DNA of 64,000 nucleotides from an uncultured Prevotellaceae bacterium (GTDB lineage Bacteria; Bacteroidota; Bacteroidia; Bacteroidales; Bacteroidaceae): assembly GCA_902801155.1 (NCBI GenBank), contig CADCHG010000001.1, forward strand, positions 62,001 through 126,000, given 5' to 3'. The notes beneath the pieces are model-generated. The model had not been told where the DNA came from. It ran no database searches and was given only the letters and a program-made list of their open reading frames with translations. Both the position numbers and the translations under genes were made by a program. Positions 7,331 to 15,951 of the stretch are shown here, one piece after another. Position 1 is the stretch's first letter; every line of letters begins with the position of its first letter.

Positions 7331-9307
7331 ATGTATAGCAAAGAAGAACTCATGTCCAAGTCTGTAGAAGAGCTTGAGACAATTGCAAAGGCCTTAGGCT
7401 CTGAACTCTCTGCAGAAGATGGTGCAGAAGCCCTGGCAAACTTCATCATCGGAGACTTCACTCAAGAAGAGGAGAAGCCAAAGAAGAAGCGTGCAACTAC
7501 CAAGAAAACAGACACGGCTGAAGGCGAGGAGCCGACAGTCAAGAAAAAGCGCGGAAGGCCTTCCAAAGCCGACCTTGCAGCAAGAGCTGCCGAGGAAGCC
7601 CTGAAGAACCTAAGCAACGCAGAGAATGAAAGCACAGAAAAACCGGAAGAACTCGCAATAAACTTCACAGAAGATTCTACTAATACTCCTTCAGAAGAAG
7701 AGAATGTAGCAACCGCTGTTTCCGAGGATGCCGCTCCTAAGAAAAGGCGTGCACGCCGCAGCAAAGAGGAGATTCTTGCTGCTGCTCAGGCTAAGGTTGC
7801 CGCTCTTGCTGCGAAGAATCAGGAAATGGAGAATTTCACGGAAGAGGCAGCAGAGGCAACAGGCGAGAACATTCCAGACTTCCTCATGAACGACGACAAT
7901 GCCAAGGGTGAGGAAGGCGAAATGCCGGAAGGCGAGGAAATGGCATCCGGCAATCTCCTTTCACAGTTCCAAGAGAAAGTAAATGCCCACAACGCATCAG
8001 GAGGTGATGTATGGGAAGGTGATCCGGGCGATGGTACTGACTTCATCGTGGTATTGGATCTCCCAGTAGAGGACCACTATGCAAGCGTGTCATACGATAT
8101 GCTCGACAACCCTACGACCATCGTTGAACAGGTTGCTCCACAATCTATGTTGCGCCCTGCAACGCCACAGGAAGAGAAATACGACTTCACAGATATCATC
8201 TCTGCCAACGGCGTACTCGAGGTGATGCCTGACGGCTACGGATTCCTCCGTTCAAGCGATTTCAACTACCTTTCTTCTCCTGACGATATTTTCCTTACCG
8301 TACAGCAGATAAAGAAATACTCGCTGAAGACCGGTGATGTGGTACAATGTCGCGTACGTCCTCCTCGCGAGGGTGAGAAGTACTTCCCAATGACTAGTAT
8401 CGAAATGATTAATGGTCGTCAGCCAAACGAAATACGCGACCGTCTCTCATTCGAGCATCTCACCCCACTCTTCCCTGACGAGAAGTTCAACCTCACAGGC
8501 GACCGTCGCACAACGAACATCTCTACACGTATCGTTGACCTCTTCTCCCCTATCGGTAAGGGACAGCGTGCTCTTATCGTGGCTCAGCCAAAGACTGGTA
8601 AGACAATCCTCATGAAGGATATTGCCAACGCTATCGCCGCTAACCATCCGGAGGCTTACCTTATGATGCTCCTTATCGATGAGCGTCCTGAGGAGGTAAC
8701 GGATATGGCTCGTACCGTAAACGCAGAGGTTATCGCCTCTACATTCGATGAGCCTGCCGAGCGTCACGTGAAGATTGCTGGTATCGTTCTTGAGAAGGCA
8801 AAGAGAATGGTGGAATGCGGACATGATGTTGTTATCTTCCTTGACTCTATCACTCGTCTTGCTCGTGCCTACAATACCGTTGCTCCTGCTTCTGGTAAGG
8901 TTCTTACCGGTGGTGTTGATGCCAACGCCCTTCAGAAGCCAAAGCGTTTCTTCGGTGCTGCTCGTAACATCGAGGGTGGCGGTTCTCTTACCATCATAGC
9001 AACAGCCCTCATAGATACAGGCTCTAAGATGGATGAGGTTATCTTCGAGGAATTCAAGGGTACGGGTAACATGGAGTTGCAGCTTGACCGCTCACTTGCC
9101 AACAAGCGCATCTTCCCAGCCGTTAATCTTGTTCAGAGTAGCACTCGTCGCGATGACCTTCTCCACGACAAGACAACCCTCGACCGTATGTGGATTCTCC
9201 GTAAGCATATCTCTGACATGAACTCTATCGAGGCTATGAACATGATCGGAGACCTCATGAAACGAACAAACTCCAACGAGGAGTTCCTTGTTGCCATGAA
9301 CGGATAA
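7331..9307 (+). CDS. rho: Transcription termination factor Rho
   Basis: Rho is the hexameric RNA-dependent ATPase that ends untranslated transcripts. I choose the ATG at 7331 ([15 protein letters not shown]) because it begins the Rho_N helix and follows the promoter; an in-frame upstream ATG at 7079 lies before the promoter. The protein has 658 residues. Rho_N is followed by a long charged insert (about residues 45-250, rich in K, E and A), the S1-like RNA-binding domain ([14 protein letters not shown]), and the RecA-like ATPase with Walker A near residue 420 (QPKTGKT) and Walker [11 protein letters not shown]. The long insert is a known trait of Bacteroidota Rho. Confidence 0.95.
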   Translation: MYSKEELMSKSVEELETIAKALGSELSAEDGAEALANFIIGDFTQEEEKPKKKRATTKKTDTAEGEEPTVKKKRGRPSKADLAARAAEEALKNLSNAENESTEKPEELAINFTEDSTNTPSEEENVATAVSEDAAPKKRRARRSKEEILAAAQAKVAALAAKNQEMENFTEEAAEATGENIPDFLMNDDNAKGEEGEMPEGEEMASGNLLSQFQEKVNAHNASGGDVWEGDPGDGTDFIVVLDLPVEDHYASVSYDMLDNPTTIVEQVAPQSMLRPATPQEEKYDFTDIISANGVLEVMPDGYGFLRSSDFNYLSSPDDIFLTVQQIKKYSLKTGDVVQCRVRPPREGEKYFPMTSIEMINGRQPNEIRDRLSFEHLTPLFPDEKFNLTGDRRTTNISTRIVDLFSPIGKGQRALIVAQPKTGKTILMKDIANAIAANHPEAYLMMLLIDERPEEVTDMARTVNAEVIASTFDEPAERHVKIAGIVLEKAKRMVECGHDVVIFLDSITRLARAYNTVAPASGKVLTGGVDANALQKPKRFFGAARNIEGGGSLTIIATALIDTGSKMDEVIFEEFKGTGNMELQLDRSLANKRIFPAVNLVQSSTRRDDLLHDKTTLDRMWILRKHISDMNSIEAMNMIGDLMKRTNSNEEFLVAMNG

Positions 9308-9324
9308 GGGCTATACAATAAATA

Positions 9325-9388
9325 AAAATGAAAAGTGAAAAATAAGGTCACAAATTGTGCACGGCTTTATTTTTCACTTTTTCATTTT
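9325..9388 (+). terminator. Weak inverted repeat after rho
   Basis: The arms aaaatgaaaagtgaaaaataa and ttatttttcacttttt pair around about 20 bases. The stem is almost all A/T, so it may be an mRNA 3'-end hairpin rather than a classical terminator. Confidence 0.45.
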
Positions 9389-9398
9389 ATAATTTAAA

Positions 9399-9672
9399 GT
9401 ACTCAAGTTTCGCAAGTTGAGAACTGTCTGGAAGACAGTACTATGAGTAACCCCGTACATACGAGTGAAACGAGGATGTGCGGGGATATGGTGCCAATAC
9501 CGCCTAACTGCCTGAAGGGCAGTACATAGATAATCAGGTACAGCCTTCCAGGCTGGGAATGTAGTTGTTGTTTGCTATCCGTGGGTATCCTCCCCTTCGT
9601 CGAGTATGCCTACGGTCACGCATAGTGCTATCTTCCAGACAGTTCAGAGCTTGCAAAACTTGAATTAAAGTA
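9399..9672. repeat. 274-bp palindromic element built from four hairpin units
   Basis: The outer arms match as reverse complements over about 45 bp with few mismatches: left around 9402-9444 (caagttt-gcaag, aactgtctggaagacag, tac-tatg) and right around 9621-9665. Four related small stems recur: ctgtctggaagacag, ctgcctgaagggcag, and the opposite-strand cagcctggaaggctg and ctgtctggaagatag, two in each orientation. No transposase is present. This looks like a MITE or a REP-like palindromic element. Its right end runs into the 3' remnant of a broken gene, which suggests that it inserted there. Confidence 0.7.
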
Positions 9673-9771
9673 TTTATCAATCGCTTCTTTCAGATTCTCC
9701 GTTAAAGTCGATACAACCTCCGCTTCCCTGATACAAATAGGGTTATTCCCTGTTTTTACCCAAAAAACGAT
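9628..9771 (-). pseudogene. Small gene remnant, possibly HicB-like
   Basis: Downstream of the truncated toxin, a second frame reads ICIREAEVVSTLTENLKEAI then DKYF before running into the palindromic element and stopping at TAG (9630-9628). The STLTENLKEAIDKYF segment resembles the helical part of HicB-type antitoxins, but the piece is too short to assign. The junction with the element suggests that the 3' end was lost by insertion. Confidence 0.3.
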
Positions 9772-9847
9772 TCATCTGTAATCCTCGTTTACGGCATTGC
9801 TCTACATTCTTCTTGAAACACTTGGTATAGGAAACATTGTAAGCCAT
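9743..9847 (-). pseudogene. Truncated YafQ/RelE-family toxin
   Basis: A 34-codon frame starts with ATG at 9847, which overlaps the antitoxin stop as TAATG. It reads MAYNVSYTKCFKKNVEQCRK then RGLQMN before diverging and stopping. The visible part matches the N-terminus of YafQ-type ribosome-dependent mRNA interferases, which normally run to about 90 residues and carry their catalytic His residues further on. The catalytic half is missing, so it should be inactive. Confidence 0.6.
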
Positions 9848-10059
9848 TATAATCCTAACTGATTGAAAAGGTCTTGCTTGTCTTTACACTTCACAACTCT
9901 TCCCTCCGCCTTATCCACTAAGGCAAGTTCCATTTCCGACTTTTTCCTTCGCGGCTGTGACTTTGCTATAGAAACACCACTAATAGCCCCCAAAATTTTC
10001 TTTAGACTTGGCAAAATGGTTGTATCCTCAATGTTTAGAATTAATTGTGTCATTTCCAC
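9847..10059 (-). CDS. Antitoxin of a YafQ-type module (toxin decayed)
   Basis: This 70-residue protein (start at residue 1 or at the Met at residue 3) resembles small Bacteroidota antitoxins found beside YafQ-like toxins, with TQLILNIEDTTILPSLKKIL at the N-terminus, then a basic KSQPRRKKS stretch and a C-terminal DLFNQLGL. Its stop codon shares an A with the toxin ATG (TAATG), the coupling usual in type II modules. With the toxin truncated, the protein may be an orphan repressor or a relic. The identification rests on family recall and on the operon arrangement. Confidence 0.6.
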   Translation of the reverse strand: MEMTQLILNIEDTTILPSLKKILGAISGVSIAKSQPRRKKSEMELALVDKAEGRVVKCKDKQDLFNQLGL

Positions 10060-10145
10060 AATTGTTTGTTTTTTTCAAAAAAATGATAATTATTCATTTA
10101 ACCAAATTTTTCTCCCTTTATTTTTGGATTTCAGATTAGTTTCTT

Positions 10146-10266
10146 CGCTGATTCGCCGTTCTTCCTCCGTTCTTCCTCCTATGATCCTCCGTACCAAAGT
10201 CGGTGCAAAGTCGGTGAAGGGCCTATCTAAGAGCAGAGGATCATCGAGTTTGGTACGGAGGATCAT
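10146..10266. repeat. 11-bp-periodic intergenic array 2
   Basis: Eleven consecutive 11-bp units, including cgttcttcctc twice, ctatgatcctc, cgtaccaaagt, cggtgcaaagt, cggtgaagggc, cgagtttggta and cggaggatcat. The outer units are self-complementary: 10178-10198 and 10249-10269 form a perfect 21-bp inverted repeat (cctatgatcctccgtaccaa-a). It lies between the uvrB stop and the antitoxin gene, and the hairpin may also end the uvrB mRNA. Confidence 0.85.
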
Positions 10267-10289
10267 AGGAGCGAATTAAATTACATTTT

Positions 10290-12350
10290 TCATTTCCCCG
10301 CTACGGCAAGCAGATCCTGAAGCCTGACGATCTCATCCCTATACTGGGCAGCTTGCAAGAAGTCCATATTACGGGCAGACTCTTTCATCTTCTCTGTAGT
10401 GTATTTGATAGAGTCCTCAAGTTGCTTGCGCGACATCTTCCCGACAATAGGATCGGCAACCATAGAGGTTTCTTTCTCAATATACGGCTGATAAGCCTTG
10501 GTCTTCTTCGCATCAACAGCCTTAACATCTGTTTGTTCTGCATTAGCCCTTGCAAGAGAGGAGCCGCTGATGTTCTTGACAATCTGCTGAGGGGTTATGC
10601 CATTCTCCTCGTTATATTGCATCTGCTTCTTACGGCGACGCATGGTCTCGTCAATCGTCTGCTGCATGCTCTCGGTAATAGTATCGGCATACATTATCAC
10701 AAGTCCGTTGACATTACGGGCAGCACGACCAGCCGTCTGGGTAAGGCTCCTATGAGAGCGCAGGAACCCCTCCTTGTCAGCATCGAGTATTGCAACAAGT
10801 GAAACCTCTGGCAAATCAAGTCCCTCACGCAGAAGATTCACGCCAACGAGGACATCATAAACGCCAGCTCTGAGGTCGCTCAGAATCTTCACTCTATCAA
10901 GAGTAGAGACATCAGAATGGATATAGTTCGCGTGAATGCCGTTGTTGAGAAGATACTCCGTAAGTTCCTCTGCCATTCGCTTGGTAAGAGTGGTGACAAG
11001 AACACGTTCCTTTCTTTCAATTCTGACAAGAATCTCCTCCAGGAGATCGTCCATCTGGTTCTCGCTCGGACGGACAACAATCTCAGGATCAAGAAGTCCT
11101 GTCGGACGGATAACCTGCTCAACCACAACACCTTCCGACTCTTCAAGTTCAAAGTCTGCAGGAGTGGCAGAAACATAGATAACCTGATTGATAAGCTCCT
11201 CAAATTCCTCGAATCTGAGAGGACGATTATCAAAGGCTGCCGGCAAGCGGAAACCGAACTCCACAAGATTCTGTTTTCTCGCCCTGTCACCTCCGTACAT
11301 AGCCCTTATCTGAGGTACGGAAACATGACTCTCATCCACCATAAGGAGAAAGTCTTTAGGGAAGAAATCAAAGAGACAATAAGGACGCTCGCCAGGGGCA
11401 CGACCGTCGAAATAACGAGAATAGTTCTCTATGCCCGAACAATGGCCAAGTTCCTTGATCATCTCCATATCGTATTCCACACGCTCCTTAATCCTCTGCG
11501 CCTTGATACCGTCGCCAAGTTCCGTGAAATATTCTATCTGTTTTACAAGGTCATCCTGTATGTCATGAATAGCCCTTTCCGACTGTTCCTTAGTTGTCAC
11601 GAAGAGGTTTGCAGGATAAATCTGATAATCATCAAAAGATTCCAACCTCTTGAAAGTTAATCCATCAAGTTCCTCGATAGAGTCAATCTCATCATCCCAG
11701 AAAGTAATGCGCACAATATTCTCACTATATGCCATAGAGACATCGACAGTATCACCCTTTACGCGGAAGTTTCCACGCTCCAAGGCAATATCATTTCTGA
11801 CATATAGGGCATCAACAAGTTTTCTCAAGAAAGCATTCCTGTCAATTTTCTCGCCCCTTTTCACGCTAATGATACTTCCTTGCATGGAAGAAGGTCCTCC
11901 CATGCCGTAGATACACGATACGGAAGATACTACGACAACATCCCTTCTACCACTCAGAAGCGAAGAAACGGCAGAGAGGCGAAGGCGGTCAATCTCCTCG
12001 TTAATGGCTAGATCCTTCTCGATGTACGTGTCGGTATGAGGAATATATGCTTCCGGCTGATAATAGTCGTAGTAAGAAACGTAATATTCCACGGCGTTGT
12101 CGGGAAAGAAACCCTTCATCTCTTCGTAAAGCTGTGCAGCAAGAGTCTTGTTGTGGCTAAGGATAAGAGTCGGACGATTCACATTCGCTATGACATTAGC
12201 CATAGTAAATGTTTTTCCCGAACCTGTTACGCCAAGCAAAACCTGAGAACGCTCACCATTCTGCAGCCCCTCGGTAAGTTGCCTTATCGCCTCCGGCTGA
12301 TCACCTGTCGGAGAGTATTTTGATGTTAATTTAAACTCGTTCATAGACAT
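10290..12350 (-). CDS. uvrB: Excinuclease ABC subunit B
   Basis: UvrB is the helicase-like damage-verification subunit of nucleotide excision repair; it is loaded by UvrA and recruits UvrC. The frame is open much further upstream, but the conserved protein begins MSMNEFKLTSKYSPTGDQP; I take ATG at 12350 (12344 is the alternative). Seen in order: Walker A GVTGSGKT near residue 42, the beta-hairpin region YYVSYYDYYQPEAY, DESH (residues LLMVDESHV), motif VI QTAGRAARN, and the C-terminal UVR domain (KQLEDSIKYTTEKMKESARN). The 686-residue length is normal. A -7 box ends 8 nt before the start, so the mRNA may be leaderless. Confidence 0.96.
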   Translation of the reverse strand: MSMNEFKLTSKYSPTGDQPEAIRQLTEGLQNGERSQVLLGVTGSGKTFTMANVIANVNRPTLILSHNKTLAAQLYEEMKGFFPDNAVEYYVSYYDYYQPEAYIPHTDTYIEKDLAINEEIDRLRLSAVSSLLSGRRDVVVVSSVSCIYGMGGPSSMQGSIISVKRGEKIDRNAFLRKLVDALYVRNDIALERGNFRVKGDTVDVSMAYSENIVRITFWDDEIDSIEELDGLTFKRLESFDDYQIYPANLFVTTKEQSERAIHDIQDDLVKQIEYFTELGDGIKAQRIKERVEYDMEMIKELGHCSGIENYSRYFDGRAPGERPYCLFDFFPKDFLLMVDESHVSVPQIRAMYGGDRARKQNLVEFGFRLPAAFDNRPLRFEEFEELINQVIYVSATPADFELEESEGVVVEQVIRPTGLLDPEIVVRPSENQMDDLLEEILVRIERKERVLVTTLTKRMAEELTEYLLNNGIHANYIHSDVSTLDRVKILSDLRAGVYDVLVGVNLLREGLDLPEVSLVAILDADKEGFLRSHRSLTQTAGRAARNVNGLVIMYADTITESMQQTIDETMRRRKKQMQYNEENGITPQQIVKNISGSSLARANAEQTDVKAVDAKKTKAYQPYIEKETSMVADPIVGKMSRKQLEDSIKYTTEKMKESARNMDFLQAAQYRDEIVRLQDLLAVAGK

Positions 12351-12358
12351 AATTTGTG

Positions 12359-12366
12359 CAAAATTA
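12359..12366 (-). promoter_or_regulatory. -7 box of uvrB
   Basis: The minus-strand TAATTTTG followed by CAC matches the Bacteroidota -7 box, with no clear -33 partner. The predicted start of transcription (about 12351) practically coincides with the ATG at 12350. Confidence 0.55.
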
Positions 12367-12428
12367 CGGATTTCTTTGAAATAAATGTTATAAAAAACAT
12401 TTTTTTTGTGAAAAATAATATATACCAC

Positions 12429-12459
12429 TTTGATATTACGAGAATTATGTGTAATTTTG
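12429..12459 (+). promoter_or_regulatory. Consensus promoter of bamD
   Basis: TTTG at 12429-12432, a 19-nt spacer, and TAATTTTG at 12452-12459 followed by CAC. The predicted leader is about 20 nt. The promoter is divergent from uvrB. Confidence 0.85.
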
Positions 12460-12487
12460 CACTCCGAAATATAATTATATTCATTTA

Positions 12488-13324
12488 ATGAACAAAATTC
12501 TTCTTTATTCTGTTGCGTCGGCTGCATTACTTCTATGCAGTTGCAAATCAGAATTCAATGCTGTTTATAAAACAAACGACACATCATACCGATATGAATA
12601 CGCAAAGGAGAGTTATGCCCTGCAGAAATTCTCACGCGCTTCTATTCTTTTCGGTGACTTGATAAACATCACCAAGGGAACCGACAACGGCGAGGAGTGT
12701 CTCTTCCTTTATGGTATGTCAACCTTCAATACAGGCGACTTTGAGTCTGCCGCAGACATATTTAAGAAATATGTCCAGACATACCCAAAAGGAAAATTCG
12801 CAGAGAGCGCAAGCTATTTCGTCGGCGAGAGCCTTTACAAGAGTTCACCGGAGGTTCGCCTTGACCAGTCGGACACATACAACGCCATCAAGTCATATCA
12901 GGACTTCATGGATCTCTATCCATTCTCAAGCATGAAGGACAGAGCGCAAAGCCGAATGTACGAACTTCAGGACAAGCTCGTAGAGAAAGAGTTAATCAAC
13001 GCAAAGCTCTACTACAACCTCGGTACATATTTCGGCAACTGCACGAGTGGCGGCAACAACTACGAGGCATGTATAGTAACCGCACAGAACGCCCTCAAGG
13101 ACTATCCTTACTCAGCATATCGCGAAAACTTCGCATCACTCATTATGAAGAGTAAGTTCGAGCTGGCACAACAGAGTGTCGAGGAAAAGAAGCTCGACCG
13201 TTTCCAAGATGCCGAAGATGAGTGCTATGGCTTCATCAACGAATATCCCGACTCAAAGGAACGCCCTGTTGCTGAGAAATACATCGAGAAATGTAAGAAA
13301 GTCACAAAGAACGTAACGGAATAA
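12488..13324 (+). CDS. bamD: Outer membrane assembly lipoprotein BamD
   Basis: BamD is the essential TPR lipoprotein of the BAM complex that folds beta-barrel proteins into the outer membrane. The 278-residue protein begins with a lipoprotein signal peptide ending LCSC (modified Cys at about residue 19). TPR-like helices follow, for example SRASILFGDLINI, GDFESAADIFKKYVQTYPKG and KSYQDFMDLYPFS. It is the first gene of an operon with rpoZ and a DUF4293 gene, which is the usual Bacteroidota order. Confidence 0.93.
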   Translation: MNKILLYSVASAALLLCSCKSEFNAVYKTNDTSYRYEYAKESYALQKFSRASILFGDLINITKGTDNGEECLFLYGMSTFNTGDFESAADIFKKYVQTYPKGKFAESASYFVGESLYKSSPEVRLDQSDTYNAIKSYQDFMDLYPFSSMKDRAQSRMYELQDKLVEKELINAKLYYNLGTYFGNCTSGGNNYEACIVTAQNALKDYPYSAYRENFASLIMKSKFELAQQSVEEKKLDRFQDAEDECYGFINEYPDSKERPVAEKYIEKCKKVTKNVTE

Positions 13325-13353
13325 AAACAATCACCAAAAAACAGTATAACAAA

Positions 13354-13695
13354 ATGGATTACAAGAAATCAAAGGCTCCGGTTAATACCGTAACACGCAA
13401 CATCATGGATCTCTGTGAAGACACAGACAACATTTACGAGAGTGTCGCTATCATCGGCAAGCGCGCTAACCAGATAGCTGCTGAAATCAAGCAGGATCTC
13501 AGCAAAAAGCTCGCTGAGTTCGCAAGCTACAACGACAGCCTCGAGGAAGTTTTCGAGAACCGTGAGCAGATTGAAATCAGCCGCTATTACGAGAAGCTCC
13601 CAAAGCCAACACTTCTCGCTACACAGGAGTTTATTGAAAAGAATATCTATTGGCGTGATCCTGCCAAGGAGCGTCAGTTCGAGGATGAGGACTAA
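13354..13695 (+). CDS. rpoZ: RNA polymerase omega (Rpb6-like) subunit
   Basis: This 113-residue protein is the Bacteroidota form of omega, which helps assemble RNA polymerase around beta-prime. The omega core is visible as TVTRNIMDLCEDTDNIYESV followed by IIGKRANQIAAEIKQDL. The C-terminal extension (KPTLLATQEFIEKNIYWRDP) is characteristic of this phylum. It starts 29 nt after bamD and is 3 nt from the next gene. Confidence 0.88.
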   Translation: MDYKKSKAPVNTVTRNIMDLCEDTDNIYESVAIIGKRANQIAAEIKQDLSKKLAEFASYNDSLEEVFENREQIEISRYYEKLPKPTLLATQEFIEKNIYWRDPAKERQFEDED

Positions 13696-13698
13696 ACC

Positions 13699-14169
13699 AT
13701 GATTCAGAGAAAACAGACAATATATCTTTTCTTCTGCATCATCTGCTTCATCATCTGCGCCGTAGCACCATTGGGAGTTATCCAGCCAAACGGCATAGGA
13801 GAATTTTCATCAGCAGTAAACAGCATTGGCATTATTGACGGAGACACAGGAGCCCTCTCCTACCCTTATTTCGCCATTCCAATGTTCTTTCTCGCCCTCA
13901 ATGTTTTCTGGAGCCTTGCAATCATCTTCATGTATAAGAACCGCAAGACACAGGCATTGAACTGCTACATACAGCTTGCAGCAATAATCGTAGAGACAAT
14001 CGTATGCGCTGCTTTGGTATATTACACAAGCATTGACTCCAAGGATGTTACATTCCGCCCAGGACTTGCTCTCTGTACGCCTATCATCGCTATGATCTTC
14101 CTCCTACTTGCCCACAAGGGCATAATGGATGATGAACGCCTCGTAAGGGCGGCGGATAGAATAAGATAA
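13699..14169 (+). CDS. DUF4293 membrane protein
   Basis: This 156-residue integral membrane protein has four hydrophobic segments (about residues 6-25, 52-74, 86-107 and 120-136). The N-terminus MIQRKQTIYLFFCIICF matches the DUF4293 family, which is almost confined to Bacteroidota and typically lies right after rpoZ. The function is unknown. It is the last gene of the bamD operon, followed by a strong terminator. Confidence 0.85.
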   Translation: MIQRKQTIYLFFCIICFIICAVAPLGVIQPNGIGEFSSAVNSIGIIDGDTGALSYPYFAIPMFFLALNVFWSLAIIFMYKNRKTQALNCYIQLAAIIVETIVCAALVYYTSIDSKDVTFRPGLALCTPIIAMIFLLLAHKGIMDDERLVRAADRIR

Positions 14170-14199
14170 AAAAGCTCCCCATTGGGGAGTTTTTTTTTT
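14170..14199 (+). terminator. Terminator of the bamD-rpoZ-DUF4293 operon
   Basis: The stem actcccc / ggggagt with an ATT-type loop is followed by ten T. It is a canonical intrinsic terminator. Confidence 0.92.
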
Positions 14200-14251
14200 A
14201 CATAAACAAAACAAGTAAAACCTAAACAATTACCTACAACATTATACAACT

Positions 14252-14802
14252 ATGACAGAATTTGAAAAAATGCGTCACGAAGAGTTCTATGACTTTACAA
14301 ACGAAGAAGGTTTGGCGAGCTACAATAAAGCCAAGCACATTTGTGCCAAACTGCAAACCATGACAACTGAAGACAAAGACTACAGGTCAATAATAGAAGA
14401 CCTGATTCCTGGCATTCCGAAGTCATCAACGGTCGCTCCACCATTTTATTGCGACCATGGTCATGGAATAAAATTAGGAGAGAATGTTTTCATAAACTAC
14501 AATGGGACTATGCTCGACGGAGGAATCATCACCATAGGCTCAAATACCCAGATAGGCCCTAATTGCCAATTCCTGACACCCAATACCCTATAGACTATAT
14601 AGAACGCCGTAAGCCCATTGAACGATGCTCTCCTATCACCATTGGAGAAGACTGTTGGTTTGGAGGCGGCGTAACAGTATGCCCAGGAGTTACCATTGGC
14701 GACCGATGCATCATTGGAGCAGGAAGCGTAGTAGTTAAAGACATTCCATCCGACTCTATGGCTGTGGGCAATCCATGCAAAGTAATAAAGAACCTGAAGT
14801 AA
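14252..14802 (+). pseudogene. Maltose/galactoside O-acetyltransferase, frameshifted
   Basis: Two frames together encode one hexapeptide-repeat sugar acetyltransferase (Maa/LacA type). The first (14252-14593) runs from MTEFEKMRHEEFYDF through IGSNTQIGPNCQFLTP and stops early. The second picks up as QYPIDYIERRKPIERC and continues through the catalytic-site region ITIGEDCWFGGGVTVCPG to AVGNPCKVIKNLK. The break is at the C-run 14579-14581: CCC where the family reading needs CCCC. The gene may be a true pseudogene, a phase-variable gene, or a homopolymer sequencing error. Confidence 0.85.
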
Positions 14803-14887
14803 AAGCAATCAAATAAGCTCAAGCGCCCATCTCGTTGGGAAGAGAATGTCCGCAGAACGAATGAGTGACTTCGGTTCGGCTATACGG

Positions 14888-14917
14888 AAAAAGGCTCATC
14901 TTTCGACGAGCCTTTTT
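14888..14917. terminator. Bidirectional terminator between the acetyltransferase and rpmA
   Basis: The stem aggctc / gagcct is bounded by A-runs on the left and T-runs on the right, so it can end both the plus-strand transcript and the convergent rplU-rpmA mRNA. Confidence 0.85.
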
Positions 14918-14952
14918 ATGTTTGTTTGGAATAAATTTTTGTTTGAATAAGT

Positions 14953-15222
14953 TTAAGCCTCAGCTTTTGTAGCAGGTATTACAGAAACCACGCTCTTGTC
15001 ATACTTACCCTTGTGGAAGTTTACTGTTCCGTCGATAAGAGCATAGAGAGTGTCGTCCTTACCCTGTGCTACACCAGCACCTGGGAAATGCTTGTTACCA
15101 CGCTGACGAACGATGATATTGCCTGCTACTACAGACTGACCACCGAAGATCTTAACACCAAGTCGCTGAGCTGCTGATTCACGGCCGTTCTTAGAACTAC
15201 CTACACCTTTTTTATGTGCCAT
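14953..15222 (-). CDS. rpmA: 50S ribosomal protein L27
   Basis: L27 lies at the peptidyl-transferase centre. The 89-residue protein begins [20 protein letters not shown] and contains [14 protein letters not shown], both family signatures. There is no N-terminal propeptide of the Firmicutes type. It lies 19 nt downstream of rplU. Confidence 0.97.
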   Translation of the reverse strand: MAHKKGVGSSKNGRESAAQRLGVKIFGGQSVVAGNIIVRQRGNKHFPGAGVAQGKDDTLYALIDGTVNFHKGKYDKSVVSVIPATKAEA

Positions 15223-15241
15223 TCTTTAGTTCCTCCTTGAT

Positions 15242-15559
15242 TTAAGCTACAACTGATTTGATTACTACCTGTGTGAACTGTGCACGATGACCGTTCTTCT
15301 TACGCTCATCCTTGCGACGCTTCATCTTGAAGACGATGACCTTGTCACCCTTCACGAGAGGCTGAACAACTTCACATACAACCTTTGCTCCCTCTACAGT
15401 TGGAGCACCTACTGTTACAGCACCGTCGTTATCTACGAGCAGTACCTTCTCAAACTCAACGGTCTGACCTTCCTGTGCATCCTTCATGTGGTGCACGAAG
15501 AGCTTCTTGCCCTCCTCAGCCTTAAACTGCTGACCGTTGATCTCTACAATTGCGTACAT
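15242..15559 (-). CDS. rplU: 50S ribosomal protein L21
   Basis: L21 binds 23S rRNA. The 105-residue protein starts [20 protein letters not shown] and ends with the conserved basic part [19 protein letters not shown]. It is the first gene of the rplU-rpmA operon. The roughly 80-nt leader holds a perfect GCCCGA / TCGGGC hairpin at its 5' end (15626-15647), which could serve mRNA stability or autoregulation. Confidence 0.97.
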   Translation of the reverse strand: MYAIVEINGQQFKAEEGKKLFVHHMKDAQEGQTVEFEKVLLVDNDGAVTVGAPTVEGAKVVCEVVQPLVKGDKVIVFKMKRRKDERKKNGHRAQFTQVVIKSVVA

Positions 15560-15648
15560 TTAATTTTTTATGTATTAAATTGTTACTTCTGCCAGGCGGA
15601 TAGCAACACACTACCACTTATTTGAGCCCGAACAGACTAAATCGGGCA

Positions 15649-15656
15649 CAAAGTTA
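15649..15656 (-). promoter_or_regulatory. -7 box of rplU-rpmA
   Basis: The minus-strand TAACTTTG followed by TGCCC lies about 90 nt upstream of rplU. The -33 box is unclear. The predicted transcript begins within the leader hairpin at 15626-15647. Confidence 0.6.
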
Positions 15657-15753
15657 CAAAATTTTTCCCAAACACGAGCCTTACATCTTATATTTAGAAA
15701 TATAATTAACAAGATTTAACATCATTGATTGAAGATTTCTTTCGTAAGCAGTA

Positions 15754-15852
15754 AGTCCGTTGTAATACCGTTACAAATCCGTTGTAAGTCCGTTCACCCT
15801 ATAGTCAGTAGAACGGAGGAAAAGCGAAGGCAGAACGAAGGATGAGCGAATG
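15754..15852. repeat. 11-bp-periodic intergenic array 3
   Basis: Nine exact 11-bp units: agtccgttgta, ataccgttaca, aatccgttgta, agtccgttcac, cctatagtcag, tagaacggagg, aaaagcgaagg, cagaacgaagg, atgagcgaatg. The word changes from ccgttnna to aacgaagg midway while the phase is kept. It lies between the rplU promoter and the terminator of the fimbrillin gene. Confidence 0.88.
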
Positions 15853-15870
15853 ATAAACTACCATTAATAT

Positions 15871-15907
15871 AAAAACTCTCTGCCCCCAAAAACAAGGGAC
15901 AGAGAGA
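15871..15907 (-). terminator. Terminator of the fimbrillin-type operon
   Basis: The stem ctctctg / cagagag, followed on the minus strand by TTTTTAT, lies 45 bases after the stop. Confidence 0.8.
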
Positions 15908-15951
15908 ATATCTTTTATCAGTAAGGCTTACGCCCTAAGGGCATACCCACA

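Noticed and set aside
10146..10266. CRISPR array
   Set aside because: The 11-bp units are contiguous, with no 28-37-bp repeats or spacers, and no cas genes are in the window. The same applies to the other six arrays.
10917..11660. Plus-strand open frame of 247 codons opposite uvrB
   Set aside because: It lies entirely within conserved UvrB coding sequence and follows no promoter.
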